Below, one piece after another: positions 37,407-47,774 of a stretch of 64,000 bases of DNA; position 1 is the first letter of the stretch; every line of letters begins with the position of its first letter. The notes beneath the pieces are model-generated. The model was not told the DNA's origin. It was given only the letters and a program-made list of their open reading frames with translations, and did not search any database. Source of the stretch: Candidatus Venteria ishoeyi (GTDB taxonomy: Bacteria; Pseudomonadota; Gammaproteobacteria; Beggiatoales; Beggiatoaceae); the NCBI RefSeq assembly GCF_030378065.1, contig NZ_JAUCGJ010000008.1, positions 41,031 through 105,030 on the forward strand, read 5' to 3'. Made by a program: the position numbers and the translations under genes.

Positions 37407-39569
37407 CTAAGCCGCACCAGCCTCCGCTGCTTCTTCTTGCGCTTCAATATAAGCAAACGCCTGTTCCGGGCGGCGGAAGAACTTGTCTTCACCGTGCATG
37501 GCGATAAAGCCGGTATGCTCAAGCATGTTTCTGACCGGCGTTTTAACCCGGCTGAACAGGACTTCCACATTGGCATCGTTCAGACTGTGTACAACGGCGC
37601 GTAACATTTCCTCACCGCTGGCATCAACCTCATTAATGGAAACCCCTTCAACAATGAGATAGCTTAACTTGGGACGGTTGACTAACAGTTCCTGTACTTT
37701 TTCTTCAAAATAACTGATATTGGCGAAATACAAAGAACCTTCAAAGCGCAAAACACCCACTTTCTCATCTTCGCAATCCTTGCAATTTTCGATCACTTCA
37801 TAAGCTTTATTCTCGCCACGGCGTAAAAATAAAACGCGTGGTGCCATGCGGCGGAACAAGAACATCATCAGCGAGAGAATCACGCCAATCATAATGCCTT
37901 TATCCAGGTGCGGGGCAAATGCCAGGGTTAAGACAAAGGTGATAATGGAAACGCTGCCATCGTGTTTATTGGCGTGCCAGGCGTGTTTAATCGCTTCCAC
38001 ATTGACCAGACCAATCACCGCCATCATGATAACCGCCGCCAGCGTTGCCTGTGGCAGGTGATACAACAAAGGCGTTAACCACAACAGGGTAATAATCACC
38101 ACGATGCTGGTGACAACGGCGGAAAAGCCGGTAATCGCCCCCGCGCTGATGTTGACTGCTGAGCGCGAAAAAGAACCGGAAGTGGGATAACTCTGAAACA
38201 ATCCCCCCATGATATTCCCCATGCCCTGACCGATTAACTCCTGGTTGGCATCCAGTTTCTGCCGGGTTTTTGCGGCCATGGCCTTGGCAATGGAAATGGC
38301 TTCCATAAAACCAATCAGAGAAATGACTATGGCGGTGGAAAGCAGTTGCAGCATGGTAGAAAAATCAAAACTGGGCATTTTAAAGGCTGGCAAACCGGAA
38401 GGAATCATGCCAACGACTTTACCGCCGGACAGCATTAACAGATTACCCTCTGCATCAATTTTGTGTACTTTCCAGGCCGCCGCTTCTGCGTTTTCAGGTA
38501 AATCAGCCTGATTGTACAATTTGCCGTTGATTTGTTTGATATTGGCATCGTCAGCAGAAGCCTTTACTTCAGCATTCGCTGCGGCAACAAAATGCAGCTC
38601 TTCAGTTTGTAATTTTTTCAAACTGGTTTTCATGTCATTTTTAAGCTGACTGCGTTGCAGTTTGAGATTTTCCAGTTGGTAACGCGCTTCCAGTGTCAGC
38701 AGACTGTTAGGGCTGGTATCTTTGATAATTTGTTGATAGCTTTTATCCGCGGCTAAAATCTGGGTGCTGAGTTCCTCAAATTTTCCGCGCATGTCCAATT
38801 GCGCCTGCACTTGTTGCTGAATGCCGGTGCTGGCAATTTGTGCATGGTTAATTGTTTGTAATTGCTGGAAACCGATTACCCAGGATAAGACGGTTGTAAT
38901 CACCACGGCAATCAAAACATTGGGCAGACGTGGATTAACCTTTTTGGTCACAATCATGATGCTAAATGCCAGCAGCGCCATAAAAAATGTCGGCCAATGC
39001 ATACTCTCTGCGGCGGCAACCAGCACATTCCACACAGTTTCATAATGGTGTGGCATTTTCTCAACGCTGACACCAAAAATTTTACTTAACTGCGAAGTCG
39101 CAATGATAATCGCGGCGGCATTGGTAAAGCCCACGACCACGGGATGTGACAGGAAGTTAACCAGCACCCCCAAACGCAATAAACCCAGCGACATCTGGAA
39201 TAAACCGACAATGATGCTGAGCATAATGGCATAAGCAATAAATGCATCGCCACCCGCCGTTGCCAATGGCTCCAGCGCGGCGGCGGTCATCAGCGAGACC
39301 ACGGCAACCGGGCCTGTCGCCAATTGCCGGGAAGAACCAAATAATGAAGCAATCATAGGCGGCATGAAGGCCGCGTATAAACCATAATAAGGCGGCAAAC
39401 CTGCTAACTGTGCATAAGCCATGGACTGCGGAATCAAAACCAGCGCAACGGTAATACCAGCAAGGAGATCGGCGCGTAATATCTTACCGTCTTTCAGTTC
39501 TGGCAACCATTGTAAAAAAGGTAAAAAGCGGGCAACAAGGAATTCTTTAAACGCAAGCACAGGCAACAC
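37407..39569 (-). CDS. SulP-family anion transporter with STAS domain and large inserted segment
   Basis: A 720-residue inner-membrane transporter of the SulP (SLC26) family. The N-terminal motif LLAGITVALVLIPQSMAYAQ and GLYAAFMPPMIASLFG are typical, and the C-terminal STAS domain is at about 560-690. Between membrane segments, residues about 235-390 form a hydrophilic, coiled-coil-rich insertion (QQQVQAQLDMRGKFEELS, LENLKLQRSQLKNDM), larger than in standard SulP proteins. The substrate could be sulfate, bicarbonate or another anion; proximity to the DAB-type operon makes bicarbonate worth considering. The called start is GTG at 39569, but an in-frame GTG at 39560 has better spacing to AAGGA. 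Confidence 0.85.
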   Translation of the reverse strand: MLPVLAFKEFLVARFLPFLQWLPELKDGKILRADLLAGITVALVLIPQSMAYAQLAGLPPYYGLYAAFMPPMIASLFGSSRQLATGPVAVVSLMTAAALEPLATAGGDAFIAYAIMLSIIVGLFQMSLGLLRLGVLVNFLSHPVVVGFTNAAAIIIATSQLSKIFGVSVEKMPHHYETVWNVLVAAAESMHWPTFFMALLAFSIMIVTKKVNPRLPNVLIAVVITTVLSWVIGFQQLQTINHAQIASTGIQQQVQAQLDMRGKFEELSTQILAADKSYQQIIKDTSPNSLLTLEARYQLENLKLQRSQLKNDMKTSLKKLQTEELHFVAAANAEVKASADDANIKQINGKLYNQADLPENAEAAAWKVHKIDAEGNLLMLSGGKVVGMIPSGLPAFKMPSFDFSTMLQLLSTAIVISLIGFMEAISIAKAMAAKTRQKLDANQELIGQGMGNIMGGLFQSYPTSGSFSRSAVNISAGAITGFSAVVTSIVVIITLLWLTPLLYHLPQATLAAVIMMAVIGLVNVEAIKHAWHANKHDGSVSIITFVLTLAFAPHLDKGIMIGVILSLMMFLFRRMAPRVLFLRRGENKAYEVIENCKDCEDEKVGVLRFEGSLYFANISYFEEKVQELLVNRPKLSYLIVEGVSINEVDASGEEMLRAVVHSLNDANVEVLFSRVKTPVRNMLEHTGFIAMHGEDKFFRRPEQAFAYIEAQEEAAEAGAA

Positions 39570-39980
39570 ATCCTTTTGATTCTTAGATTTAAAAGACAGC
39601 GGGTATACGGAAGCAGTTCAGAAGGGTTCCCGAGAATAACCTTCCAAAATATTACCCAGCGGTAATGATCTGCGCCGGGTGATGGGCATAATTTAGCTTA
39701 AAACGGAGAAAATGATGGCTTCCAAAGGATGATGTGAATCCTATTACAGGTAAACAACTCAGTAGCTGCCCCCCATTTATCAAAGGATAGTAACGGGATT
39801 TCAATTAACATCAAAGAATCATTATACACTAATTTAGTGGTCTAAGGCCAGACCAGAATCACCAGATCGCATTGCAAGCGATCTGCTTAAATCAAAAATA
39901 TTTAAAACCGGGCTTGCATCCTGTCGCACAATTTCGCATAATACGCGACTTCAGTTTTCTGCATGAAAGACCAGCAAACC
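39570..39980. other. Intergenic region upstream of sulP and tRNA-Ser
   Basis: About 400 bases with no credible gene. A hairpin CAGATCGC-ATTGCAA-GCGATCTG lies at 39863-39885. Promoters for the minus-strand transporter and for the plus-strand tRNA must lie here, but I cannot place them with confidence. Confidence 0.4.
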
Positions 39981-40071
39981 GGAGAGGTGGCAGAGTGGTC
40001 GAATGCGGCGGTCTTGAAAACCGTTGAAGGTTTGTAGCCTTCCGTGGGTTCGAATCCCACCCTCTCCGCCA
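39981..40071 (+). tRNA. tRNA-Ser (anticodon TGA)
   Basis: A class II tRNA with acceptor stem GGAGAGG / CCTCTCC (39981-39987 with 40061-40067), D arm TGGCAGAGTGGTCGAA, and anticodon loop CTTGAAA giving TGA. The long variable arm and T arm GTGGGTTCGAATCCCAC are also present. Discriminator G and an encoded CCA end (40069-40071) follow. It reads UCN serine codons, mainly UCA. The spurious minus-strand frame across it is the well-known serine tRNA shadow. Confidence 0.97.
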
Positions 40072-40134
40072 TTTCCTCACTTCCCCTTTGTTTCATAGCA
40101 TCCCGAAACACCCGCTTTATTCAGGACTGGCAAA

Positions 40135-42399
40135 ATGTTTTATATTTTAAAGCGCAGTATATTTTTGTGTTTTTTTTCCTTCTTATTACTCACTCAAACA
40201 CTGAGTTATGCGGAAGAAACGCTTGCTGCGACGGAACCCAAAAAGGCAATAGTATTAAAGGTCAGCGAGGAAGCGATTGCTTCACTGACAGGGCAGTTAT
40301 CTGAAGAACAGTTTGATTTGCTCAAAGATAAACTGCTGGGACAGCATTTTGCGCAACTGGATTTATCGCAACTCATACCCCCCACTGAGACGGAAGATGC
40401 TGAACAGCGTATAAGCTTCAGTGATGAAGACATGGCAAAAGTGCGCAATTCTCTGACCTTGTATTTTGAAATACTGGGCAACATACAGCTGGTTGCACCG
40501 TTAGTTAAGTCTTCCCATACGCTTAAAGAAAAAATAAAGGGCATAGAAAGTGCCCTTGATGGTTTGATGAAAAAAGAGAGGGAAACAGCGGAAATAGAAA
40601 TTAGTGATTTGAAAACACAGCTTGAAAACCACTCCAATAGTTTCAAGGTGGTGGCAAGCCAGTTTGACCTGGAAAATATTAATTTCGATAGGCTTCCCGG
40701 CATGTTGGCTGATTTGGGTTATGAAGACATGTTTTACGATGTAATGCATGAAGCCCTGTCTACTTATATCGGTCATCTCAAAAAAGTCAGTAACGTTCAA
40801 TCCATTATAGATTCTTTAGTCGAAATCTCCGACGTAACAGCACAAACGGAGAAAAAGTTACGCTCAGCGCAAACAGAGGAAGAAAAAACAGCCATTGCAG
40901 TGGAACTTAAAAAACTGCGAGAGCGTAAAAATAACCTCCAGCATGATTTCACCTTAACGACAACAGGTATCGATACCGCTGCCCTGGATGAAAAAACCTC
41001 TAAAAAAATTAATGCAGAGGAGGAACTCACCAAAATCTTTTCTCCCCTGATTGTCGGCCTGACCAAATTTACTGAACCAGTCCGGCGCATTGAGTTTTTA
41101 CGCAGTAATATCACTTATTACGAGCAGCACGTACCTAAAATGCGCAAAGGCATGGAAGAACTTGATGTATTGCTTGTCGAAACCCAGGATGAGACGATTA
41201 AAACCCGATTGATGGAAGAGAGGGTTCACTGGGAACAACAGGAAAAAGAATTCAGTGCCAAGCTTGAGGTTGCCAAACAACAACTGATTGAACTGGAAAA
41301 CCGCAAGTTATCGCCACTTGATGCCTTCGATCACTTTGTTCAGGCAGTCTTCAGTAAACGTGGTTTTAACATCATATTTGCGGTGTTAATTTTTTTCCTG
41401 ACTTTTATCGGAATGCTGCTGCTACGCCGTTTAATTCTACTGATTAACCCTTTTAACTATATACCCAAATTACACTTTATTGCCAGTTTGCTTGATGTTG
41501 CATTATATTTATTAAGTTTTATCGTCGCCACTCTGGTATTGATGGTCTCATTATATGCGGCGGGTGAAATATTAGCGTTGGCAATTGTTACGCTTATCCT
41601 GTTCGGTATGGCATGGGCGGTGCGCAGCGCCTTACCAAAGTTTGTCGAGCAGATTAAATTATTATTAGGCTATGGCCCGGTACGTCAGGGAGAACGGATT
41701 ATTCATGAAGGGATTGCATGGCGGGTGGAATCTATAGGGATTTACAGCTATTTGAAAAATCCCTTATTAACGGGTGGAACCCTGCGCCTGCCTGTCAAAG
41801 ATTTGATTGATATGCGTTCACGGCCTTATGATGAAGAGAAAGAAACCTGGTTTCCGTGTCGGGAAGAAGATTATATCGTATTTGTAGAGAGTAAAGTGTG
41901 GCGTAAGGTTGCAATCTTAACGCCGCAACGCATTACTTTCGATTGGTACGGCGTACCGGAAACCATGCCGACAACAGAATTTCTTGAGCAAAGGCTGCTC
42001 AACTTATCCCGTGGCCCGTTTTGGGTGGGTATCAACTTTGAAATTGCTTATAAACACCGGCATGAAATCCTCGATAAGGTGTTGGGGCAACTGGAAACCT
42101 TTCTTGGGGAAGAGTTTAAATCACTACCATTTTTTGGGGAAAGATTTTTATATCCATGGGTAGATGTTGCCGGATTCACGGAAGCTTCCGTCACTGCAAT
42201 GGTTTGGGTACAGCTAGAATCCTCAGCAGCGGAGAAATATCCCAGCATCGCCATCAACATGAGGAGAATTTGTCTTAAAGCAGCCAATACCTATGATTGG
42301 GAAATCAAACGTTTTTATGCCATTGAGCAGGAAAAGCCAGATGGGTTTGATTCATCCGTTAAAACAGTAACGACTGTGGATAGTACCGCAACAGGTTAA
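40135..42399 (+). CDS. MscS-like mechanosensitive channel family protein with long coiled-coil N-terminus
   Basis: A 754-residue protein with a signal peptide (about 1-24). A long helical, charged extracytoplasmic region (about 30-400) has several coiled coils (LKKLRERKNNLQHDF, EEELTKIF). About three to four membrane helices follow (about 408-505), then a cytoplasmic beta domain (about 520-585). The sequence after the last helix, GYGPVRQGERIIHEGIAWRV, resembles the MscS beta domain, where the pore-lining helix leads into GDRV.I.G..G.V. The C-terminal part is mixed. The assignment is moderate, because the pore helix (WAVRSALPKFVEQIKLLLG) lacks the classic Gly/Ala pattern. AGGA precedes the ATG. 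Confidence 0.6.
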   Translation: MFYILKRSIFLCFFSFLLLTQTLSYAEETLAATEPKKAIVLKVSEEAIASLTGQLSEEQFDLLKDKLLGQHFAQLDLSQLIPPTETEDAEQRISFSDEDMAKVRNSLTLYFEILGNIQLVAPLVKSSHTLKEKIKGIESALDGLMKKERETAEIEISDLKTQLENHSNSFKVVASQFDLENINFDRLPGMLADLGYEDMFYDVMHEALSTYIGHLKKVSNVQSIIDSLVEISDVTAQTEKKLRSAQTEEEKTAIAVELKKLRERKNNLQHDFTLTTTGIDTAALDEKTSKKINAEEELTKIFSPLIVGLTKFTEPVRRIEFLRSNITYYEQHVPKMRKGMEELDVLLVETQDETIKTRLMEERVHWEQQEKEFSAKLEVAKQQLIELENRKLSPLDAFDHFVQAVFSKRGFNIIFAVLIFFLTFIGMLLLRRLILLINPFNYIPKLHFIASLLDVALYLLSFIVATLVLMVSLYAAGEILALAIVTLILFGMAWAVRSALPKFVEQIKLLLGYGPVRQGERIIHEGIAWRVESIGIYSYLKNPLLTGGTLRLPVKDLIDMRSRPYDEEKETWFPCREEDYIVFVESKVWRKVAILTPQRITFDWYGVPETMPTTEFLEQRLLNLSRGPFWVGINFEIAYKHRHEILDKVLGQLETFLGEEFKSLPFFGERFLYPWVDVAGFTEASVTAMVWVQLESSAAEKYPSIAINMRRICLKAANTYDWEIKRFYAIEQEKPDGFDSSVKTVTTVDSTATG

Positions 42400-42433
42400 T
42401 TTTAAGGAATGGTCAGTAAATAAGATACCCTTT

Positions 42434-42779
42434 GTGCGACAAGCGAAGCGTGTCATTTCTTACAGAGTAAAAGTCTCTGCCTGGTGTAATCAAGCAATTG
42501 ATTACAAAAAGGTCTAGCCAACCACCAGTAGCAAGTATTGCGCCTCTGACGGAGCGTTGCAAGCAGTTAAGTCTGCTGCAAATGTGAACAAGAGAGGTGA
42601 AGCGTACACAACGAACTATACAGGTCACAGGGGATATGCACACCCCTGAAGCTATAATCAGCATCGTTAGTCTTAATTAATGCAGATAGCGACATTCTTA
42701 TGGAAAATGGAAGCCAATACAATGGTGCGCTACCGCCATATCTCATCAAATAACATAGACTTTTCTGGACATTTTTTTC
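42434..42779 (+). other. Probable 5' fragment of a group II intron (domain I region)
   Basis: The segment begins with GTGCGAC, matching the GUGYG 5' end of bacterial group II introns. It continues with highly structured, gene-free sequence of the kind seen in domain I (TTACAGAGTAAAAGTCTCTG, GGGGATATGCACACCCCTGA). I see no intron-encoded reverse transcriptase and no domain V-like hairpin before the next gene, so it would be a truncated, inactive remnant. It begins 35 bases after the MscS-like stop. Recognition rests on memory of intron consensus, not on a covariance search. The right boundary is uncertain. Confidence 0.5.
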
Positions 42780-43565
42780 TTAATTTAGCGAATCAGTTAG
42801 ATTATTTAAAACATCATCAGGCTTATGGGCAATAATTAGGTGACTTCTTAATCCTTCTTCATCTTTTTTAGTAAAACAATTTTTATGTTTTAATATGTTA
42901 CAAATATTATTTTTTTCTTCTTCATTGAAATAATGGCGTTGAAGTATATTATCACCAATATTTTTTACGATTAATCCTGCATCTAAACAAACAGCTATAA
43001 AGTCATCAATATCAAGATATTTCATAATAGAAAAATATAATACCTTTGCCTTTCCATTAACAAATGCAGATTGGACAATTCTTTCTAAGCCTTCTACACC
43101 AACATATGAAGTTAAACCCATAGCAATAACTATATCAGTCATTTCATTAAAATGTTGTTTTAATGGAACAGGATAGGAATGGCTCATATCTGCAACAAAA
43201 ATTTTTTCACATAAGTTAACATCTTTGGTAAATGTTAATGGTTCATGTTCAATATCTACCGCTGTAATTTCATATTCCAAACAATGGGAAAATAATTGCC
43301 TAACAGTTGTAGTATTATTCCAACGTTTTAAAATTTCCTGTGGTGTAATGTCAAACTTTAAGGAAGCTATATCTAACCCATAACCACTCCCAACAACTGA
43401 GATTTGAAGTGGTTTATCAGATAATAGTGCATTTTGATAAGGTTTGAACTTTTTCATAGCCTGAAAAGGTAACGTATAGTTTAACCGCTCTACTACATGA
43501 GTGATATATTCTGTTGGAAGATACTGAGAATATAAATTATCAAAATTTGCCTTTACATTGTTCAT
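42780..43565 (-). CDS. Putative class I SAM-dependent methyltransferase-like protein
   Basis: A 261-residue soluble protein. ISVVGSGYGLDIASLKF looks like motif I of Rossmann-type methyltransferases. YEITAVDIEHEPLTF places an acidic residue at the end of strand 2, EKIFVADMSHSY fits motif II/III, and DIVIAMGLTSYVGVEGLERI follows as the strand 4 region. The substrate is unknown. GGAG stands eight bases before the ATG. The gene is clearly more AT-rich than its neighbours and is flanked by an intron remnant and a MITE copy, suggesting recent acquisition. Overall similarity is inferred from motif order only. Confidence 0.55.
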   Translation of the reverse strand: MNNVKANFDNLYSQYLPTEYITHVVERLNYTLPFQAMKKFKPYQNALLSDKPLQISVVGSGYGLDIASLKFDITPQEILKRWNNTTTVRQLFSHCLEYEITAVDIEHEPLTFTKDVNLCEKIFVADMSHSYPVPLKQHFNEMTDIVIAMGLTSYVGVEGLERIVQSAFVNGKAKVLYFSIMKYLDIDDFIAVCLDAGLIVKNIGDNILQRHYFNEEEKNNICNILKHKNCFTKKDEEGLRSHLIIAHKPDDVLNNLTDSLN

Positions 43566-44078
43566 AGAAAAATCTCCATTTATCTTAGTTTCTGATTGTT
43601 TAATACCGTGTTAAGTTGGGCCTTGGTCATCAATCCGTCAGATGAGGGTATTTTTACCAGCAAGACTGCCTAAAAAGTCAGGTGGCTCACTTCCCAATAA
43701 TAGAAAGTGAACCATGACAGATAGTATAACGGAAAACATCAAACAACATTGGAATCACAAAATCCAAAAAGCAGAAATATATTTTTGTTTCAAAAGGGTA
43801 GATTTCGACAGCCTCCTAGGAGGCTGTCTGAGAATAGCAAAATCAATGATTTTGCTAAAATTAACTCATTACTTATCAATGAGTTTAATAAAAGGGGACG
43901 TTACCAATATTTAGGTGGTTAACGCCAAAAATGGAAGCATCTCCTTTAATTTCAATTGTCTCATGTCTAAATATTATGTCTTATTGGCAAACATCCTCCC
44001 GTTGTCTGAGAATTGTACGATGGCGTAATTGCCCAAAGCGCTGGCACATCAGGTGGATACCTGACAGATGCCTAAGTT
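43566..44078. other. Gene-poor mobile-element debris
   Basis: About 510 bases containing a truncated MITE (see 43816-43885). A short frame at 43714-43914 reads through that MITE, so it is not a credible gene, although its first 24 codons (MTDSITENIKQHWNHKI) could be the start of a lost protein. A GTTGTCTGAGAATT motif at about 44003 resembles the MITE end again. Confidence 0.5.
43816..43885 (-). mobile_element. MITE-like element family 2, truncated copy
   Basis: Starting with CTAGGAGGCTGTCTGAGAAT, this segment matches about 70 bases of the reverse complement of the element at 63692-63807, including the AGCAAAATCAATGATTTTGC hairpin and the CTCATTACTTATCAATGAG hairpin. It breaks off at about 43885. 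The end sequence sits in a 22-base perfect palindrome (43807-43828) centred on CTAG, implying that a second copy once abutted it. Confidence 0.72.
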
Positions 44079-47000
44079 TTACCCAAACCCCCCGCCCCCC
44101 GGCGTTTTAATCACAAACACGTCCCCCGCCTGCATGTCCACTTCTGCCGTGCCGCCCAGCTTTTCAATTTTCCCATCAATCCGTTCCACCCGGTTTTCCC
44201 CGGTTTTGCCGGAGCCACCACCTGCCAAGCCGTGCGGTGGCAGTGTTCTATGACCGGATAAAATCGCTGCCTGCATGGGCTGTAAAAAACACAGTCTACG
44301 TTCTACGCCGTCGCCACCGGGCTGTTGCCCGCTGCCGCCGCTATCCCTGCGGATACGGAAACTGTCCAGGCGCACCGGAAAACGGGTTTCCAGCACTTCC
44401 GGGTCGGTGAGGCGGGAGTTGGTCATGTGGCTGTGTACTGCGTCCGCGCCGGGAAAATCCGGGCCTGCACCAGTGCCACCGCAGAGGGTTTCATAATATT
44501 GATAATCCTGATTGCCAAAAGTGAAATTATTCATGGTGCCTTGCGAGCCTGCCAGCACGCCCAATGCGCCATACAACGCATCGGTGACAGCCTGCGAGGT
44601 TTCGACATTACCAGCAACCACGGCAGCGGGATAGGTTGGATTAAGCAAACTGCCTGGGGGAATAATGATTTGCAGTGGTTTCAGGCAACCGGCATTGAGT
44701 GGGATCGGCATCGGTACCAGGGTGCGGAACACATACAGCACAGCGGCTTTGCACACTGAAGCCGGGGCGTTAAAATTGCCGTCTGCCTGCTGCGCGCTGG
44801 TGCCGGTAAAATCAATGCTTGCCGTTTGCTGAGTCTGGTTAATGCGGATTTTAACCTGAATGTGCTTGCCGTTATCCAGTGGATAAGTAAATTCTCCATC
44901 TTGCAGTTTACCCAGAATACGCCGCACCTGGGTTTCCGCATTGTCCTGGATATGCTGCATATAAGCATGAACCGTGGCCTTGTCAAACTGCAACAAGAGT
45001 TTTTCCAGTTCCAGACGGCCTTTGTGATTGGCGGCAATCTGGGCGTGTAAATCGGCGATATTCTGCTCTGGATTACGCGCCGGGTAAGGGTTATCCGCCA
45101 GCATCCGGCGTAGGTTGGTTTCCTGAAATACACCATTTGCTACCAGTTTGAAGCATTGAATCAATACCCCTTCCTGAGCAATGTGCTGGCTGTGCGGCGG
45201 CATGGAGCCGGGGGAAATACCACCGATGTCGGCATGATGCCCACGCGAGGCCAGATAAAAATCCGCCTGTACCTGTTCCGGCAGAAATACCGGCGTGACC
45301 ACCGTGACATCGGGTAGGTGCGTGCCACCGGCATAAGGATTATTCAGCACAAACACATCACCCGCCTGCATATCCTGCTGTAATACCGCCGCCACGCTGT
45401 CGCCCATAGAGCCTAAATGCACCGGCACATGCGGTGCATTCGCCACCAGTTGCCCGTTGCGGTCAAAAATTGCACAGGAAAAATCCAGACGTTCTTTAAT
45501 ATTCACCGAGGTGGCGGTATTCGCCAGCGTTAAACCCATTTGTTCGGCAATGGACATAAACAGGTTATTAAAAATTTCCAGCCGTACCGGGTCAACAGTG
45601 GTGTGCTGGTCATTGATACACTTTGCCAGCGGTAATACCCGTCGCAGCAGTAGATTTTTTTCCGGGGTGACTTCTGCCTGCCAGCCCGGTTCCACCAGAT
45701 TGGTGCCGGTGGCTTCCAGTATTACTGCCACGCCATCCAGCTTAAAACCTACTGGTAAATCGGCGCGTTGATATAAGGGGGCGTGGTGAAAAGCGCCCTG
45801 GGTAAAAATAGAAATTTCAGCGATGGGCTGCGGTGCGCTGGTGCTTGGTTTGACCATATCAAACGCGCTGGCCTGGTCGGGGTGAGTATCACGGATTTCT
45901 ATGCCTTCCACCACCAGTGCCGCCAGTTCCAGGTTTTTTTCCGGCTGGATAAACCCGTATTGCTGCTGGTGCAGATGCTCAAAATCGGCTTTGAGCTGGC
46001 TAAAGTCTTCATTATAGGTGACTGTCAGGGTGGTATCCGTACCGCTGTAACGTATATGCAGGCGGCTTTCCAGCGCAATTGCCATGCCTGTCACGCCCTG
46101 TTGCTGTAAATCCTTTTTGACTATCTCGCATTGCTCGCGGTGGGTTTGTTGTAAAACTGTCAGTACATCATCGTTTTGCTGGGATTGAGAGCTTCCAGGT
46201 TTTAAAAACCTGGAAGGTCTTTTTGAGGCATCCGGGTTTAAGGGCAGTTCCAGACTGCGCTCATGCAGGCTGCGCAGTTCTGCCAGCCCCATGCCGTAGG
46301 CCGATAATACCCCCGCCAGCGGATGCACAAGAATCTGCTGCATCCCCAGTGCATCTGCGACCTGACAGGCGTGCTGACCGCCTGCACCGCCAAAGCAACA
46401 CAGGGTGTAACGGCTAACATCATAACCATTTTGGGTGGAGATTTTTTTAATCGCCTGCGCCATGTTTTCCACGGCAATCTGTAAAAAGCCTTCCGCAACC
46501 TGTTCCGGGGTATGAGCTTTGCCGGTGCTTTGACTGACTTCCTGCGCCAATTCCTGAAACAAATGAGATACGGTTGCCACATCCAGCGCCTGATTTTGCT
46601 GGGGGCCGAATACCTGCGGGAAAAACTGTGGCTGGATTTTGCCCAGCAGCACATTACAATCAGTGACGGTCAACGGCCCGCCATTGCGGTAACAGGCGGG
46701 GCCTGGATTGGAACCGGCGGAATCCGGGCCGACCTGAAATGAGAGGCCGTCAAAATGTAAAATGGAACCGCCACCCGCCGCCACCGTGTGAATATTTAAC
46801 ATCGGCACCCGCAGACGGATACCTGCCAACTGAGTTTCCAGATTGCGCTCAAAACTACCGGCGTAATGGGAAACATCGGTGGAGGTACCACCCATGTCAA
46901 AACCAATCAGCCGCTCAAATCCTGCTTCCACGCCGGTGCGCGCCATACCGACTATGCCGCCAGCAGGGCCGGAGAGTATGCTGTCACGGCCCCGAAATTG

Positions 47001-47753
47001 CCGCGCGCGCACCAAGCCACCATTGGACTGCATAAAAAACAAGGTGTTCTCATCCAGTTGTTGACTGACGCCATCCACATAAGCCTGCAATACCGGGGTT
47101 AAATAAGCATCCACCAGCGTGGTATCACCCCGCGCCACCAGCTTGATTAAAGGGCTGACTTCATGTGAGGCGGAAACCTGGGTAAAACCTATCTCCCGCG
47201 CAATTTCTGCCACGGTGGATTCATGTTCGGGATAGGCATAGGCGTGCATACACACAATAGCCAGGGCGCGTATGCCCTTATCATAGGCAGCTTGTAAATC
47301 AATACGGATTTTTTCCCGGTTCAGCGGTTTAATCACTTCACCGCTGGCACTGATGCGCTCTTCAATTTCCACCGCCTGCTGATATAAAGCCGCTGGCAGT
47401 TGGATATGCAGGGCAAAAATATCCGGGCGGTTCTGGTAAGCGATTCTTAAAGCATCGGCGAACCCCTGAGTGATAGCCAAGGCTAAAGGTGCGCCTTTAT
47501 GTTCCAGCAGGGCGTTGGTGCCCAGCGTGGTACCCATGCGCACATCACCGATAACCTCCACGGGAATGGCTTGCTGCGTATCTAAATGCAGAATGTCCCG
47601 TATGCCCTGTAGGGCGGCGTTGTTATAAAAACGCGGGTTTTCCGAGAGTAACTTGTGGCTGTGGAGTTGGCCTTGCGGGTCACGGGCAATCACATCGGTA
47701 AAGGTGCCGCCGCGATCAATCCAGAATTGCCATTTATTTGTTGTTGCAGTCAT
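44079..47753 (-). CDS. ATP-dependent 5-oxoprolinase (fused HyuA-HyuB)
   Basis: A 1224-residue enzyme of the 5-oxoprolinase/hydantoinase family, with both halves fused as in eukaryotic OPLAH. It would hydrolyse 5-oxoproline to glutamate using ATP. The HyuA half starts with [16 protein letters not shown] (about 11-27) and includes [14 protein letters not shown] and [11 protein letters not shown]. The HyuB half starts near 690 ([20 protein letters not shown]) and ends with KTPGGGGFG, as is typical. Around residues 513-521, between HyuA-like parts, a 25-base palindrome is translated as RFLKPGSS, an in-frame insertion. The gene stands alone; no clear Shine-Dalgarno precedes the ATG. Confidence 0.9.
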   Translation of the reverse strand: MTATTNKWQFWIDRGGTFTDVIARDPQGQLHSHKLLSENPRFYNNAALQGIRDILHLDTQQAIPVEVIGDVRMGTTLGTNALLEHKGAPLALAITQGFADALRIAYQNRPDIFALHIQLPAALYQQAVEIEERISASGEVIKPLNREKIRIDLQAAYDKGIRALAIVCMHAYAYPEHESTVAEIAREIGFTQVSASHEVSPLIKLVARGDTTLVDAYLTPVLQAYVDGVSQQLDENTLFFMQSNGGLVRARQFRGRDSILSGPAGGIVGMARTGVEAGFERLIGFDMGGTSTDVSHYAGSFERNLETQLAGIRLRVPMLNIHTVAAGGGSILHFDGLSFQVGPDSAGSNPGPACYRNGGPLTVTDCNVLLGKIQPQFFPQVFGPQQNQALDVATVSHLFQELAQEVSQSTGKAHTPEQVAEGFLQIAVENMAQAIKKISTQNGYDVSRYTLCCFGGAGGQHACQVADALGMQQILVHPLAGVLSAYGMGLAELRSLHERSLELPLNPDASKRPSRFLKPGSSQSQQNDDVLTVLQQTHREQCEIVKKDLQQQGVTGMAIALESRLHIRYSGTDTTLTVTYNEDFSQLKADFEHLHQQQYGFIQPEKNLELAALVVEGIEIRDTHPDQASAFDMVKPSTSAPQPIAEISIFTQGAFHHAPLYQRADLPVGFKLDGVAVILEATGTNLVEPGWQAEVTPEKNLLLRRVLPLAKCINDQHTTVDPVRLEIFNNLFMSIAEQMGLTLANTATSVNIKERLDFSCAIFDRNGQLVANAPHVPVHLGSMGDSVAAVLQQDMQAGDVFVLNNPYAGGTHLPDVTVVTPVFLPEQVQADFYLASRGHHADIGGISPGSMPPHSQHIAQEGVLIQCFKLVANGVFQETNLRRMLADNPYPARNPEQNIADLHAQIAANHKGRLELEKLLLQFDKATVHAYMQHIQDNAETQVRRILGKLQDGEFTYPLDNGKHIQVKIRINQTQQTASIDFTGTSAQQADGNFNAPASVCKAAVLYVFRTLVPMPIPLNAGCLKPLQIIIPPGSLLNPTYPAAVVAGNVETSQAVTDALYGALGVLAGSQGTMNNFTFGNQDYQYYETLCGGTGAGPDFPGADAVHSHMTNSRLTDPEVLETRFPVRLDSFRIRRDSGGSGQQPGGDGVERRLCFLQPMQAAILSGHRTLPPHGLAGGGSGKTGENRVERIDGKIEKLGGTAEVDMQAGDVFVIKTPGGGGFG
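46192..46216. repeat. 25-base perfect palindrome inside the 5-oxoprolinase gene
   Basis: The two arms, CTTCCAGGTTTT and AAAACCTGGAAG, are perfect complements around a single A. The palindrome lies in frame within the 5-oxoprolinase gene and codes for part of a Ser/Lys/Arg-rich linker ([14 protein letters not shown]) that does not look like family sequence. Similar palindromes occur dispersed in related genomes (remembered). Confidence 0.75.
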
Positions 47754-47774
47754 ATCTAACTTGAATTTAAATTA

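Noticed and set aside
39902..40111. Minus-strand frames across the serine tRNA (with ERVGFEPT and WDSNPR strings)
   Set aside because: These strings are the well-known antisense shadow of tRNA-Ser genes, not proteins.
42413..42749. Short minus-strand frames in the intron-like segment
   Set aside because: They follow structured non-coding sequence, lack ribosome sites and have Cys/Arg-rich compositions typical of chance frames.
43714..43914. 66-residue frame as a gene
   Set aside because: Most of it reads through the truncated MITE palindrome, so the protein would be made of repeat sequence.
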